64,000 nt of DNA from CAVXHQ01 sp963789535 (GCA_963789535.1 CAWBKU010000005.1:620001-684000); one strand, 5' to 3'. Counted from the first letter of the stretch, positions 8,206 to 17,170 are shown. Notes: a model not told the origin generated them from the sequence alone. Made by a program: numbers and translations.

Positions 8206-9225
8206 ATGAAACACGGCGCCTTCTTCTGGTTCGTCCTGCCGTCCACCGTCCTGATGCTGCTGTTCATCGCCGCGCCCATCGTGTCGGTCGTTCTGCAATC
8301 GCTCTACATCCAGCACGAGCAGGTCGTGGTCGAGGTCGAGAGCTGTGGCCCCTTTGGCTGCACCACCCAGACCGCCGTCGACCAGACCGCCACGCAGGCT
8401 CTGCGCGATGCCGAACCGCTGGGCCGCTGGGCGGGCCTGGGCGTCTATCTCAATCGCGGCCACCTTGCCACCGCCGAGGTCGCCGAGGCCTGGCGCAGCC
8501 GCGACGGCCTGCGCGACTTCGGCGCGCGCCTGATGAACCTGCCGTTCTACCGCGCCATGGCGTTCACCCTCACCTACACTTTCGTCGTGACGCCGCTCTG
8601 CATCGCGCTGGGCTTTGCCATCGCGGTCGCCGTCAACACCGTCAGTCAGAGGATGAAGGGGCCGACGATCTTCTTCTCTCTCCTGCCGTTCATCGTCACC
8701 CCGCTCGTCGGCAGCCTCGTCCTGTTCTGGATGATCGACGCGCGCGGCATCCTCGGCGCGGGCCTGCAATACCTCTCCGGCGACCCGAACCTGTCGGTCA
8801 AGGCATCGACGCCGCTGATGTGGATCATGCTCATGGTCTATGGCGTCTGGCACTCCGCGCCCTTTGCCTTCGTGGTGTTCTATGCCGGTCTTCAGACGGT
8901 GAACGAGGATACGCTCGAGAGCGCGATGATCGACGGCGCAAATCGGTGGGAGCGGATCCGGTATGTCATCATCCCCCACCTGTTCCCGCTCGTCACCTTC
9001 GTCGCCCTGATCCAGTTGATGGACAACTTTCGCGTGTTCGAGCCGATCGTGAGCTTTTCCGCCGCCGCCCATGCGACGTCGCTGTCCTATGCGATCTATC
9101 AGGATCTCGGCGGCGAGACGCGCCTGTTGTCGTCGGCGGCGGCCACGTCGGTCCTGACGATCCTGTTCGTCGGTCTTCTGCTGTCACCGGTGCTCGTGCG
9201 CACCTGGCGCGATTTCGGCAAATAG
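8206..9225 (+). CDS. ABC transporter permease, MalF/UgpA type
   Basis: 339 residues from ATG 8206, the start that leads straight into the first membrane helix. Six or so transmembrane segments are visible. The EAA-type loop contacting the ATPase is ESAMIDGANRWERIRYVIIP near residue 240. Between the first two helices there is a long periplasmic loop (about residues 33-105) with a Cys-containing GPFGCTTQT segment, longer than in most CUT1 permeases. It forms the translocation channel with the next gene. Upstream lie the repeats at 8093-8176. Confidence 0.9.
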   Translation: MKHGAFFWFVLPSTVLMLLFIAAPIVSVVLQSLYIQHEQVVVEVESCGPFGCTTQTAVDQTATQALRDAEPLGRWAGLGVYLNRGHLATAEVAEAWRSRDGLRDFGARLMNLPFYRAMAFTLTYTFVVTPLCIALGFAIAVAVNTVSQRMKGPTIFFSLLPFIVTPLVGSLVLFWMIDARGILGAGLQYLSGDPNLSVKASTPLMWIMLMVYGVWHSAPFAFVVFYAGLQTVNEDTLESAMIDGANRWERIRYVIIPHLFPLVTFVALIQLMDNFRVFEPIVSFSAAAHATSLSYAIYQDLGGETRLLSSAAATSVLTILFVGLLLSPVLVRTWRDFGK

Positions 9226-9235
9226 GGGGGTCGAC

Positions 9236-10123
9236 ATGGCATCGCAGAGCAAGGCCACGCAGCGCCCCGTCTCGATCCGCCTCCTGGCGGGCGGGTTCCT
9301 CGCGCTCTGGCTCATCGCCGCGGCGTTTCCGTTTCTCTGGACGCTCTGGGGCTCTTTCAAGGTCGAGGGGGATTTCTTCTCCAAGGCGAACTGGGCCAAT
9401 TCGCTCTATGGCACGCTGACCCGCGCCGAGACGGGGGCAGAGTTCACCGGCGACGGGTATTATGGTGCCTGGGTTCAGGAGGGTTTCGGGCGCGCGGCCT
9501 TCAATTCCGCGATCGTGTGTTTCTTCGTGGTCTCGATCTCGCTCACCTGCGGCACGCTGGGCGGCTACGCGCTGTCGCGCTCGACCTATCGCTATGCGTT
9601 CTGGTTCCTGCTGTTCGCGCTCATGTTCCGCGCGATGCCCCCCATCACGCTGGTTTCGGGGTATCTGCTGCCGTTCTTCGAATGGAACCTCTGGGGGCGG
9701 CTGTCGACGACGATCATCGTGCTCGTCGCCATCAATCAGCCGTTCACGCTGTGGATGCTCACGTCGTTCTTCCGCAACATCCCCAAGGATCTGGACGAGA
9801 GCGCGATGGTCGACGGCTGCACCCGGTTTCAGGCGTTCCGCCACGTCATCGTGCCGGTGATGTGGCCGGGTGTCATCACCACGGGACTGTTCTCGTTCCT
9901 GCTGGCCTACAACGACTTCGCCGTCACGGCGATGCTGCTCGATCAGAACAACCAGACGATGGTGCCGCGCATCGCCTCGTTCCTCGGCACGACCCAGACC
10001 AAGGGCAACGTGATGTTCGCGGTCGCCGCCGTCGTCTCGGTCACGGCACCGCTGTTCGTGATGATCGTCTTCTTCCAGCGGCAGATCGTCAGCGGCCTGA
10101 CCGCCGGGGCGGTCAAGGGCTAG
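9236..10123 (+). CDS. ABC transporter permease, MalG/UgpE type
   Basis: 295 residues, starting 10 nt after the first permease with GGGGGG upstream. Predicted six-helix inner-membrane protein. The EAA loop is DESAMVDGCTRFQAFRHVI near residue 185, so it is the second channel subunit. A periplasmic insert (about residues 60-85) follows helix 1. It ends 7 nt before the tandem SnoaL-like gene. Confidence 0.9.
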   Translation: MASQSKATQRPVSIRLLAGGFLALWLIAAAFPFLWTLWGSFKVEGDFFSKANWANSLYGTLTRAETGAEFTGDGYYGAWVQEGFGRAAFNSAIVCFFVVSISLTCGTLGGYALSRSTYRYAFWFLLFALMFRAMPPITLVSGYLLPFFEWNLWGRLSTTIIVLVAINQPFTLWMLTSFFRNIPKDLDESAMVDGCTRFQAFRHVIVPVMWPGVITTGLFSFLLAYNDFAVTAMLLDQNNQTMVPRIASFLGTTQTKGNVMFAVAAVVSVTAPLFVMIVFFQRQIVSGLTAGAVKG

Positions 10124-10130
10124 GACGGGG

Positions 10131-11153
10131 ATGTCGTTCCAGACCGAAAAGGCGCTTGTCCGCGCCCACTACGCCGCCCTGTCCGGTGCGACGCCCGGCA
10201 CAGTTGCCGCCGTGCTGGCACAGCGCACCGTGCCCGACTGGCACTGGCGCGGGATGCATCCCTGGCACGAGCGGACCGGTGCCGCCGCCGTCGCCGCCGC
10301 GTTCTGGACACCGTTCCTGACCGCCATGACGCGGGTGCAGCGGCGCGAGGACATCTTCTTTGCCGGTCACAACGTCATCGACGGGGTCGGCGGCACCTGG
10401 GTCGTGTCGATGGGCCACCTCATGGCCCTTTTCGACGCGCCCTTCCTCGGTATCCCGCCGACCCGCCGGATCGCGATGCTGCGCTATGCCGAGTTCAACC
10501 GCGTCGAGGATGGCCGCATCGCCGAAACGGCCCTCTTCGTCGATCTGCTGCACCTGATGCGGCAGGCGGGCCTGCGGCCCTTGCCCGACCAGACCGGCGC
10601 CCATCTGATCCAGCCGGGACCGATGACGCACGACGGCCTCCTGTATGATGCCCGGCCCGAGGCGGAGGGACGCGACACCCTCGCGGCGATCGCCCGCATG
10701 GTCGACAACATCGGCCGCAATTCCAACACCGCCCCCGGCGTGGTTCCGCATCACCCGACGCCGCGCGACGAACTGGCCGAGGACTGGCGCGACGACATGG
10801 TCTGGTGGGGCCCGGAAGGGATCGGCGCGACCTACACCATCGACCGATACGTCGAACAACATCAGCAGCCGTTCCGTCGCCACCTCGGGTCGCGCACCTT
10901 CAACGGCCACGTCGCCAAACTCGCCGAAGGGAACTACGGCGCCTTTTTCGGCTGGCCCAATCTGTCGCTGACGCCGCTGGGTGGCTACATGGGCCTGCCC
11001 GCCGGGCCGCGCGCCGACATGCGGGTCGTCGACGTCTACCGCCGCGACGGCGACCGCTTGGCCGAGAACTGGGTGTTCATCGACATGCTGCATTTCCTGA
11101 ACATGCAGGGCCTCGACGTCCTCGCGCGCCTGCCTGACGTTGCCGGCCGCTGA
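10131..11153 (+). CDS. Tandem SnoaL-like (double NTF2-fold) protein
   Basis: 340 residues without signal peptide. Two SnoaL-like units are visible: residues about 5-140, ending in the typical RVEDGRIAETALF strand, and about 180-325, ending in the equivalent RRDGDRLAENWVFIDM. It is the last gene of the plus-strand transporter operon, 7 nt after the permease. The partial protein at 1-798 has the same two-unit layout. Function is unknown; linkage to the importer suggests intracellular processing of the substrate. Confidence 0.75.
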   Translation: MSFQTEKALVRAHYAALSGATPGTVAAVLAQRTVPDWHWRGMHPWHERTGAAAVAAAFWTPFLTAMTRVQRREDIFFAGHNVIDGVGGTWVVSMGHLMALFDAPFLGIPPTRRIAMLRYAEFNRVEDGRIAETALFVDLLHLMRQAGLRPLPDQTGAHLIQPGPMTHDGLLYDARPEAEGRDTLAAIARMVDNIGRNSNTAPGVVPHHPTPRDELAEDWRDDMVWWGPEGIGATYTIDRYVEQHQQPFRRHLGSRTFNGHVAKLAEGNYGAFFGWPNLSLTPLGGYMGLPAGPRADMRVVDVYRRDGDRLAENWVFIDMLHFLNMQGLDVLARLPDVAGR

Positions 11154-11179
11154 CGCCCCCTGCGCAAGACACGGCGCCG

Positions 11180-11229
11180 TTTCACGTTGCAGCAATAACT
11201 CCGGGGGGTCTGGGGGGTTGGCCCCCCAG
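11180..11229 (+). repeat. Repeat family 1 copy with adjoining hairpin
   Basis: TTTCACGTTGCAGCAATAAC followed by TCC and a G/C hairpin (GGGGGG..CCCCCC) just after the tandem SnoaL-like gene. It is the same core-plus-hairpin layout as at 52095-52140. The rest of the 205-nt gap to lolA holds a short imperfect direct repeat based on CGGCGCGCCGC (about 11244-11275) and no gene I can support. The hairpin may end transcription of the operon. Confidence 0.65.
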
Positions 11230-11358
11230 CCGCCGCCGGCCGACGGCGCGCCGCTATCCCCCGGCGCGCCGCCGCTATCGCCTATCGCTCCGGCATATGC
11301 TCGCCTGTCCGCAACCGGGCCTCTGGAAATGCCCGCCGCACAGGACTAGCTAAGGCCC

Positions 11359-11964
11359 ATGAAACATATCCTCGCTTCTTTCGCCGTGGCGCTCTCGACC
11401 GCCCTCGCCGCTCCCGCCGCTGCCCAGCAGCTTTCGCTGGCCGAGGTGTCGGCCTATCTCAACCAGCTACAGACCGCGACCGGCGGGTTCACGCAGATCA
11501 ATGCCGACGGCACGATCAGCACCGGCCAGATCTTCATCAAGCGGCCCGGCCGCGTGCGGTTCGAATATGCGCCGCCCGACGAATCGCTGTTCGTGGCGGG
11601 CGGCGGGCAGGTCGCGATCTTCGATCCGCGCTCGACCGCGGGCGTCGACCGCTATCCGCTCAGCCAGACGCCGCTGTCGATCATCCTCGCCGCGAACGTC
11701 AACCTCGGGCAGGCGCGCATGGTCACGGGCCACACCTCGGACGGGACCACCACGACGATCACCGCGCAGGATCCCGACAATCCGCAATACGGTTCGATCC
11801 AGATGGTCTATACCGGCAACCCGGTAGAACTGCGCCAGTGGATCGTGACCGACGAAAGCGGTCAGCAGACCACCGTCATCCTCAACGACCTGCGCACCGG
11901 CGGGAGCCTTGGCGACATCCTGTTCAACATCCAGGCCGAGATGGCGTCGCGCGGATTGCAGTAG
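11359..11964 (+). CDS. lolA: Outer-membrane lipoprotein carrier protein LolA
   Basis: 201 residues with an N-terminal signal peptide (MKHILASFAVALSTALAAPA, cleavage near AAA-QQ). The mature region shows the LolA/LolB half-barrel pattern: GGFTQINADGTISTGQIFIK, RPGRVRFEYAPPDES and VIFDPR-like segments. LolA ferries lipoproteins across the periplasm from LolCDE to the outer membrane. The gene stands alone; the next gene is convergent, 25 nt away. Confidence 0.88.
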   Translation: MKHILASFAVALSTALAAPAAAQQLSLAEVSAYLNQLQTATGGFTQINADGTISTGQIFIKRPGRVRFEYAPPDESLFVAGGGQVAIFDPRSTAGVDRYPLSQTPLSIILAANVNLGQARMVTGHTSDGTTTTITAQDPDNPQYGSIQMVYTGNPVELRQWIVTDESGQQTTVILNDLRTGGSLGDILFNIQAEMASRGLQ

Positions 11965-11989
11965 GGACCGCCGCCGGTCCCGCGAAACC

Positions 11990-12574
11990 TCAGAGCTGGC
12001 CGCAGGCGATGAGCTGGCTCTGATAGGTCACTGCCCGGTCCTCGAGTTCGGCGGCGATCTGGATCAGCCATGCCTTGTTGCGCCACGTCCCGTTCCGATA
12101 GCCGGTGCGCCCGTCGTGATAGGCGAGGTACTGGTTGCGGGTGTCGGTCAGCGGGATGCCGAGTTCCGCAAGCGTCAGGTTCATGTACCAGCCCATGAAA
12201 TCGGTCGCGTCGCCGATATCGTCGCGCCGGGCGCGGATGCCGCCCACGTCGCGCTGGTATTCGTCCCAGGTGCCGTCGAGCGCCTGGCTGTAGCCCAGCG
12301 CCGAAGACGCCCGCCCGATCGGAATGATGCCCAGCGCATAGCGGTGCGGCGGGCGGGCGTTGCCGACGAAACGGCTCTCCTGATAGATTATCGCCATCAG
12401 GACCGGCACCGGCACGTTCCACCGGCTTTGCGTCGCGCGAAAGGCGCGCATGTATTCGGGCCGCTCGTTGACGATGCTGCACGCGTTCTCGAGGTTGCGG
12501 GGGGCAACGAAATTCCGGCTGCCGCAACTGGCGACGAAGACCATCAGGATGGCCGCACGAAGGTATCTGCTCAT
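11990..12574 (-). CDS. Lytic transglycosylase-like lipoprotein (SLT domain)
   Basis: 194 residues from ATG 12574. The N-terminus is a lipoprotein signal with lipobox VASC (Cys17). The SLT domain begins near residue 50: the catalytic Glu is in IIYQESRF (Glu66), followed by the G-Y-S-Q-A-type GYSQALDGTWDEY and the N-acetylmuramoyl-glycan cleft residues downstream. It should cleave peptidoglycan glycan strands to 1,6-anhydro ends at the inner face of the outer membrane. Convergent with lolA. Confidence 0.82.
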   Translation of the reverse strand: MSRYLRAAILMVFVASCGSRNFVAPRNLENACSIVNERPEYMRAFRATQSRWNVPVPVLMAIIYQESRFVGNARPPHRYALGIIPIGRASSALGYSQALDGTWDEYQRDVGGIRARRDDIGDATDFMGWYMNLTLAELGIPLTDTRNQYLAYHDGRTGYRNGTWRNKAWLIQIAAELEDRAVTYQSQLIACGQL

Positions 12575-12678
12575 CTGCCTCTTCCCAATTTCATGGGGAC
12601 CACGGTTTGCCGCGGCCGTCTTGATTGCGCTCAGTATAGCGCATCCGGGGCGATGTGAAAACCGTCGTGTTGCGCGGC

Positions 12679-13572
12679 TCAGAGGGCGAAGGCGAGGATG
12701 AGCGGCAAAGTGAGCACCGACAGGCAGGTCGAGACCACGACGAGGCCCGCCACCGCGTCCGGATCGGCCCCCGATCCCGCCCCGTATTTCTCGGCCACCA
12801 TATAGGAGGTGACGGCAACGGGGGCGGTGATCTGCAACACGAGCACCGCGAGCGCCACCGGCGGCAGGGCGAACCAAAGGCCGACGGCGACCGCGACTCC
12901 GGCGCAGAGTGCGGCCTTGAGGAGCGAGAGCGCCACCGCGGGCCCCAGCGACGCGGGGCGCAGCCGGGCGACAGCGACGCCAAGCGTCAGCAGCATCATC
13001 GGGATCGCCATCTGTCCGATCAGATCGAGCGTGTTGGTCACGACCCGCGGCGTCTGCCAGCCCTGCCAGAGGAACAGCGCGCCCAGCAGCGTGGCGATGA
13101 CGATCGGCTGGCTCGCGACCTGCCGCAAGCTGCCGCGCCCGGCGACGAGCCAGACGCCGACGGTGAAGGACAACACCACCGACACCGCAAAGACCGCGAC
13201 CGCATACCCGAGGCCGGTATCGCCGAACGCAAAGAGCGCCAGCGGCAGACCGAGGTTGCCGGTATTGCCGAAGATCAGCGGCGCAAGGAACGTCGGCCGG
13301 TGCAGCCCCAGCGCCGCGACGATGCCCCAGAACGCCAGTCCCAGCGCGACGTGCGCCGCCAGCGCGGCCAGCGACAGCGCCGCCAGGGCACCCGGATCGA
13401 CCTCTGTCCGCATCAGGGCGACGAAGATCAGGCACGGCAGCGCCAGCGTCATCGCGAGGCGGGTGACGAACTCGACCCGGTATTCGAACCCGAGCCGGAC
13501 CCAGAGGAATCCGACACCCGCCAGCGCAAAGACCGGCGCCGAAATCTCCAGCACTGTCAGGACCAGGTTCAC
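12679..13572 (-). CDS. AEC-family transporter (auxin efflux carrier-like permease)
   Basis: 297 residues with about ten hydrophobic segments in two five-helix halves, typical of AEC/BASS-related permeases that export organic acids or amino acids such as malate. The GTG at 13572 is taken as start because it opens into the first helix (NLVLTVLEISAPVFALAGVG). The characteristic NTGNLGLP helix break is present near residue 105. Divergent from hspQ across 82 nt. The substrate cannot be deduced. Confidence 0.82.
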   Translation of the reverse strand: MNLVLTVLEISAPVFALAGVGFLWVRLGFEYRVEFVTRLAMTLALPCLIFVALMRTEVDPGALAALSLAALAAHVALGLAFWGIVAALGLHRPTFLAPLIFGNTGNLGLPLALFAFGDTGLGYAVAVFAVSVVLSFTVGVWLVAGRGSLRQVASQPIVIATLLGALFLWQGWQTPRVVTNTLDLIGQMAIPMMLLTLGVAVARLRPASLGPAVALSLLKAALCAGVAVAVGLWFALPPVALAVLVLQITAPVAVTSYMVAEKYGAGSGADPDAVAGLVVVSTCLSVLTLPLILAFAL

Positions 13573-13654
13573 AGACTGTTTCTGCCTTAATTCCGCCACA
13601 GAAGTAGACGCCGCGCGCCCGAGGGCGTAATACCGGTCCGAGAGGACGATCACC

Positions 13655-13981
13655 ATGCTGAAGACGCGCGCGAAGTACCACCTCGGACAGGTCGTCCGCC
13701 ACCGCAAGCACCCGTTCCGCGGCGTGGTCTTCGACGTGGATGCGATGTTCGCCAATACCGACGCCTGGTACGAGGCGATCCCCGAGGACAGCCGCCCGAA
13801 GAAGGAACAGCCGTTCTATCACCTGCTCGCCGAGAACGATCAGAGCTATTACGTGGCCTATGTCTCCGAGCAGAACCTCATCGCGGACTACTCCGGCGAG
13901 CCTGTCGACCATCCCGACCTCGACGACCTGTTCGGACCGTTCGAGGATGGCGGCTATCCGTTGCAGGTGCAGTTGAACTAA
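13655..13981 (+). CDS. hspQ: Heat shock protein HspQ (YccV-like, hemimethylated-DNA-binding fold)
   Basis: 108 residues, the family length. Landmarks: YHLGQVVRHRKHPFRGVVFD at the N-terminus, QPFYHLLAEND in the middle and YVSEQNLIADYSGEPVDHPD at the C-terminus. HspQ stimulates Lon-dependent proteolysis and binds hemimethylated origins in enterobacteria. Single gene with its own upstream region; no obvious sigma-32 promoter was identified by eye. Confidence 0.93.
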   Translation: MLKTRAKYHLGQVVRHRKHPFRGVVFDVDAMFANTDAWYEAIPEDSRPKKEQPFYHLLAENDQSYYVAYVSEQNLIADYSGEPVDHPDLDDLFGPFEDGGYPLQVQLN

Positions 13982-14009
13982 CGCGGACGGCGTGCTCGCG
14001 GCTGGCCTG

Positions 14010-14046
14010 AGCCTCCGGCGGGAGGTATTTCCGGCAAGAAAAAACG
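14010..14046. repeat. CCTCCGGCGGG-type intergenic motif
   Basis: GCCTCCGGCGGGAGGTATTT followed by CCGGCAAGAAAAAA lies between the convergent hspQ and galE. The same motif occurs at 17138-17170. It carries a short CCTCC/GGAGG hairpin followed by TATTT and may act as a terminator. Such motifs are common between genes in Rhodobacteraceae as far as I recall. Confidence 0.5.
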
Positions 14047-14059
14047 GCAGGTGGCGCGG

Positions 14060-15073
14060 CTATCTCCCGTAGCCGGTGGGATTGGCCGATTGCCAGGCCC
14101 AGAGGCTCGCGACCATGTCGTCGAGATCGTGGGTGGCGCGCCAGCCGAGCGCCTTTTCGGCAAGGCGGCAGTCCGCCTGCATCTCGGCGATGTCGCCGGG
14201 GCGGCGCGGCGCGATGACATAGGGCAGGTCGCGACCCACGGCGCGACCGAAGGCGGCGCGCATTTCCATCACGCTATACCCATGGCCGGTGCCGATGTTG
14301 TAGACCTCGGCCCCCGTCGCGGTGGCGGCGCGCGCGGCGGCGGCGACATGGGCGCGCGCAAGGTCGACGACATGGATATAGTCGCGGATGCCGGTGCCGT
14401 CGCGGGTGGGATAATCATCGCCGAAGACGTGCAGGCGGTCGCGCTGACCTGTCGCGACCTGCGCCATGTAGGGCATCAGGTTGTTCGGGATACCGTCCGG
14501 CGCCTCGCCGATGCGGCCCGAGGCATGGGCGCCGACGGGGTTGAAATAGCGCAGCAGGATCGCGGCGGCGCCGGTCCGTGCGGCGCACCAGTCGCGCAGG
14601 ATCTGCTCCGCCATGGCCTTGGTCTGGCCGTAGACCGAGGTGGGGCGGACCGGGTGCGCTTCGTCGTAGGGCAGGTAGTCGGGCTCGCCATAGACCGTCG
14701 CCGAGGACGAGAAGATCACGCGCGCGCAGTCCGCCGCCTCCATCGCGCGCAGGAGCGACAGGGTGCCGCCGATGTTGATGTCGTAGTAGTCGACGGGGCG
14801 CTGCGTGCTCTCTCCCACGGCCTTGAGGCCCGCGAAATGCACCACGATTTCCGGGCGGAAGGTCGTGGCGATCGCCGTAAGGCGCGCGGTGTCGCGGATG
14901 TCGGCCTCGTGCTCCTCTAGGTGGCCGTTCGACAGCTCGCAAACGCGGGCGAGGGCGATGCGCGAGCCGTTGGAGAAATCGTCGACGACGCAGACCGTAT
15001 GATCCTCGGCCATCAGTTCGAGGGCCGTGTGGCTGCCGATGTAGCCGGCACCGCCGGTCACGAGAATGCGCAT
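14060..15073 (-). CDS. galE: UDP-glucose 4-epimerase GalE
   Basis: 337 residues, family length. The NAD-binding motif TGGAGYIGSH is at residues 6-15, SSSATVYGEP holds the catalytic Ser/Thr, and the YGQTK segment holds the catalytic Tyr and Lys. Other GalE signatures are FAGLKAVGES, RYFNPVGAH and RDYIHVVDLA. It interconverts UDP-glucose and UDP-galactose for cell-surface polysaccharides. It starts 11 nt after the stop of the hydantoinase/oxoprolinase gene upstream, so the two may be cotranscribed although unrelated in function. Confidence 0.95.
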   Translation of the reverse strand: MRILVTGGAGYIGSHTALELMAEDHTVCVVDDFSNGSRIALARVCELSNGHLEEHEADIRDTARLTAIATTFRPEIVVHFAGLKAVGESTQRPVDYYDINIGGTLSLLRAMEAADCARVIFSSSATVYGEPDYLPYDEAHPVRPTSVYGQTKAMAEQILRDWCAARTGAAAILLRYFNPVGAHASGRIGEAPDGIPNNLMPYMAQVATGQRDRLHVFGDDYPTRDGTGIRDYIHVVDLARAHVAAAARAATATGAEVYNIGTGHGYSVMEMRAAFGRAVGRDLPYVIAPRRPGDIAEMQADCRLAEKALGWRATHDLDDMVASLWAWQSANPTGYGR

Positions 15074-15084
15074 GTCCGCCCCTG

Positions 15085-17097
15085 TCAGTCCGGTTCCGCC
15101 GCGATGCGCGGACGGCCCTGCGCCACGACGCGCAGGTCGGCCTCTATGAACATGGATTGGCCCTCGACGTCCACCTCGCGAATGTGACGTTCCACGTGCA
15201 GGCGGACCTCGCCGACGCCTGCGGCGCGGGCGCGGTCGGTGGCGTCGAGGGAGAGTGCGGCCTCGAGCGTCGCCATGGCGGCGTCGCGGTTGGTGAACCG
15301 GGCGGGGCCGCTGGCGAGGTGGGCGAGGTAGAGGCCGGGGCCTGCCGACGAAACGCTGCCGCGCGCGATCATCGACACCTGCCCCACGACGGCGCCGATC
15401 GCGTTGGCGACGCCGCCGTGCGCGGGCAGGATCATCCGGGTGCCGAGGCGGGCGCCGACGGCGCCGTAATAGGTCGCGGCTGAAGCGCCGAGGCCGATGA
15501 CGGGCACCCCGAGGCGCAGGTCCGCCTCGATCACGCCGCGATGCCTGTCGAGGCCTGCGCGGGTGAGGGGATGGGCGGCCGGGTTCGGGCCGAAGTCGTG
15601 GCCGTCTTCGGCGAAGGCCGCGTCGAGCAGGCAGGTCACGGTCTGGGCGGTCAGGGCATCGACGATCCGCTGCGCCAGCGTGGCGGCATCGGGCGCGATG
15701 CGGTCGCCCCGGCCCGAGCGCTGGCGGGCAAAGAGGGTGCAGGCCTTGGTCGCGGCGTCCGCGTCCCAGGCGGCGGTCAGGCCGAGGACGTGGCTCGCGT
15801 CCGAGGGCGTGACGCCTGCGATCAGGGCGAGGCCGCGGGTGACGAGCCGTTGCAGCGCCGGTCCCTCGACACGCGACGCGATAACCTGCGACAACGGCAG
15901 CGGGCCGTCCGCAAGGCGCGCGGCGACGGCGGCCTCGCGCGGGTCGAGACCGGCGGGCAGCGTCGTCCAGAGTGGCACGGCAAAGCGGGGGTCGCCCTCC
16001 TGCGGGGTGTCGGTCGCCAGGGCGCGGTCGAGCGCGCGGTGGACGAGGACGCCGTGCGTCGTCGCCAACAGGGACACCGGCATCAGACGGCGGGGCCCGA
16101 GACGCAGGCTGCCGGCCAGCCCCGCCTCGATATGCACCTCGCTGTCGCCGCCAAGACCGGTGGTGCGCATCGCCACTGCCTCGACCATCGTGCGATAGGG
16201 ACCGACGCGCGCACCGCCGGGGTCGATGGCGGGCTTGCCACCCGTCAGCAGGCAGATATCCGTGGTGGTGCCGCCGATATCGCTCACCAGCGCGCTGTCC
16301 TCGCCGGTCAGCCATTGGGCGCCCGCGATGGACGCGGCGGGCCCGGAGAGGATCGTCTCGATCGGCTTCTCGCGGGCGGTCGCGGCCGAGACGAGCGCGC
16401 CGTCGCCGCGCACCACCATGAGCTGGCCGGGGATGCCGAGGCGGGCGAGGTGGGTTTCGCAGGCGGCGATCAGACGGTCGATCATGCCGATCAGGCGGGC
16501 ATTGAGAACGGCGGTCAGCGCGCGTTTCGGCCCGCCGAGCGCGGCGGAGAGTTCGTGCGAACAGGTGACGGGCAGGCCGGTGGCGGCGCGGATACGGTCG
16601 CGGGCCGCACCCTCGTGAGCCGGGTTGCGGGTCGCGAAACGCGCGGCGACGGCGATGCCGGTAATGCCCTCGGGCAGTGCGGCCAGTGCGACATCGAGGG
16701 CAGAAGTATCGAGAGCGGCGATCTCGCCGCCCGCGTGGTCGTGGCCGCCGGTCATGTGGATCACGGGATCGCCGTTCAGCGCCTCGGTCAGGCCGTCGCG
16801 GGCGAGTTCCGCCGCCTCGAAGCCGATGAAGACGAGGGCGATGCGCCCGCCCTGACCCTCGACGAGGGCGTTTGTCGCCAGCGTCGTCGAGAGCGAGACC
16901 ATGGCGACGTCGCCCGGATCGGCGCACGTCTCGGCCATCACCGCGTCGATGGCGGCGGCGACGCCGAGGGAAAGGTCGGGCCGCGAGGTCAGCGCCTTGG
17001 CAGAGGCGAGGACGCGCGTGACCGCTCCGCCGTCGGTGTCCATGAGGACCGCGTCGGTATAGGTGCCGCCGGTGTCGATGCCGAGGAGGACGGGCAA
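15085..17097 (-). CDS. Hydantoinase/oxoprolinase family protein (HyuA-like)
   Basis: 670 residues, normal length for the HyuA/ATP-dependent hydantoinase A subunit. It has the actin-like ATPase N-terminal DTGGTYTDAVLMD motif (8-20), the central DIGGTTTDICLL phosphate loop and a C-terminal GLGASAATYYGAVG segment. Members cleave 5-oxoproline or hydantoins with ATP, or carboxylate acetone/acetophenone. No HyuB-like partner is adjacent, which leaves the substrate open. It sits beside the pyrimidine cluster but is separated from it by a terminator at 17201-17231. Confidence 0.82.
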   Translation of the reverse strand: MPVLLGIDTGGTYTDAVLMDTDGGAVTRVLASAKALTSRPDLSLGVAAAIDAVMAETCADPGDVAMVSLSTTLATNALVEGQGGRIALVFIGFEAAELARDGLTEALNGDPVIHMTGGHDHAGGEIAALDTSALDVALAALPEGITGIAVAARFATRNPAHEGAARDRIRAATGLPVTCSHELSAALGGPKRALTAVLNARLIGMIDRLIAACETHLARLGIPGQLMVVRGDGALVSAATAREKPIETILSGPAASIAGAQWLTGEDSALVSDIGGTTTDICLLTGGKPAIDPGGARVGPYRTMVEAVAMRTTGLGGDSEVHIEAGLAGSLRLGPRRLMPVSLLATTHGVLVHRALDRALATDTPQEGDPRFAVPLWTTLPAGLDPREAAVAARLADGPLPLSQVIASRVEGPALQRLVTRGLALIAGVTPSDASHVLGLTAAWDADAATKACTLFARQRSGRGDRIAPDAATLAQRIVDALTAQTVTCLLDAAFAEDGHDFGPNPAAHPLTRAGLDRHRGVIEADLRLGVPVIGLGASAATYYGAVGARLGTRMILPAHGGVANAIGAVVGQVSMIARGSVSSAGPGLYLAHLASGPARFTNRDAAMATLEAALSLDATDRARAAGVGEVRLHVERHIREVDVEGQSMFIEADLRVVAQGRPRIAAEPD

Positions 17098-17137
17098 GGC
17101 GCTGTTCCCGAGGTTGGTGCGGGGGGCTGATCGGAGA

Positions 17138-17170
17138 GCCTCCGGCGGGGATATTTCGGACCAGAAGAAT
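17138..17170. repeat. CCTCCGGCGGG-type intergenic motif
   Basis: Second copy of the motif seen at 14010-14046: GCCTCCGGCGGGGATATTTC followed by GGACCAGAAGAAT, upstream of the hydantoinase/oxoprolinase gene. Confidence 0.5.

Noticed and set aside
6691..9072. 793-codon minus-strand frame opposite the binding protein and permease
   Set aside because: His/Gly/Arg-rich shadow; the plus strand shows a signal peptide, membrane helices and an EAA motif.
11990..13912. 640-codon minus-strand frame covering the transglycosylase and AEC genes
   Set aside because: Only its last 194 codons (from 12574) make sense; the rest is an out-of-frame shadow of the AEC transporter.
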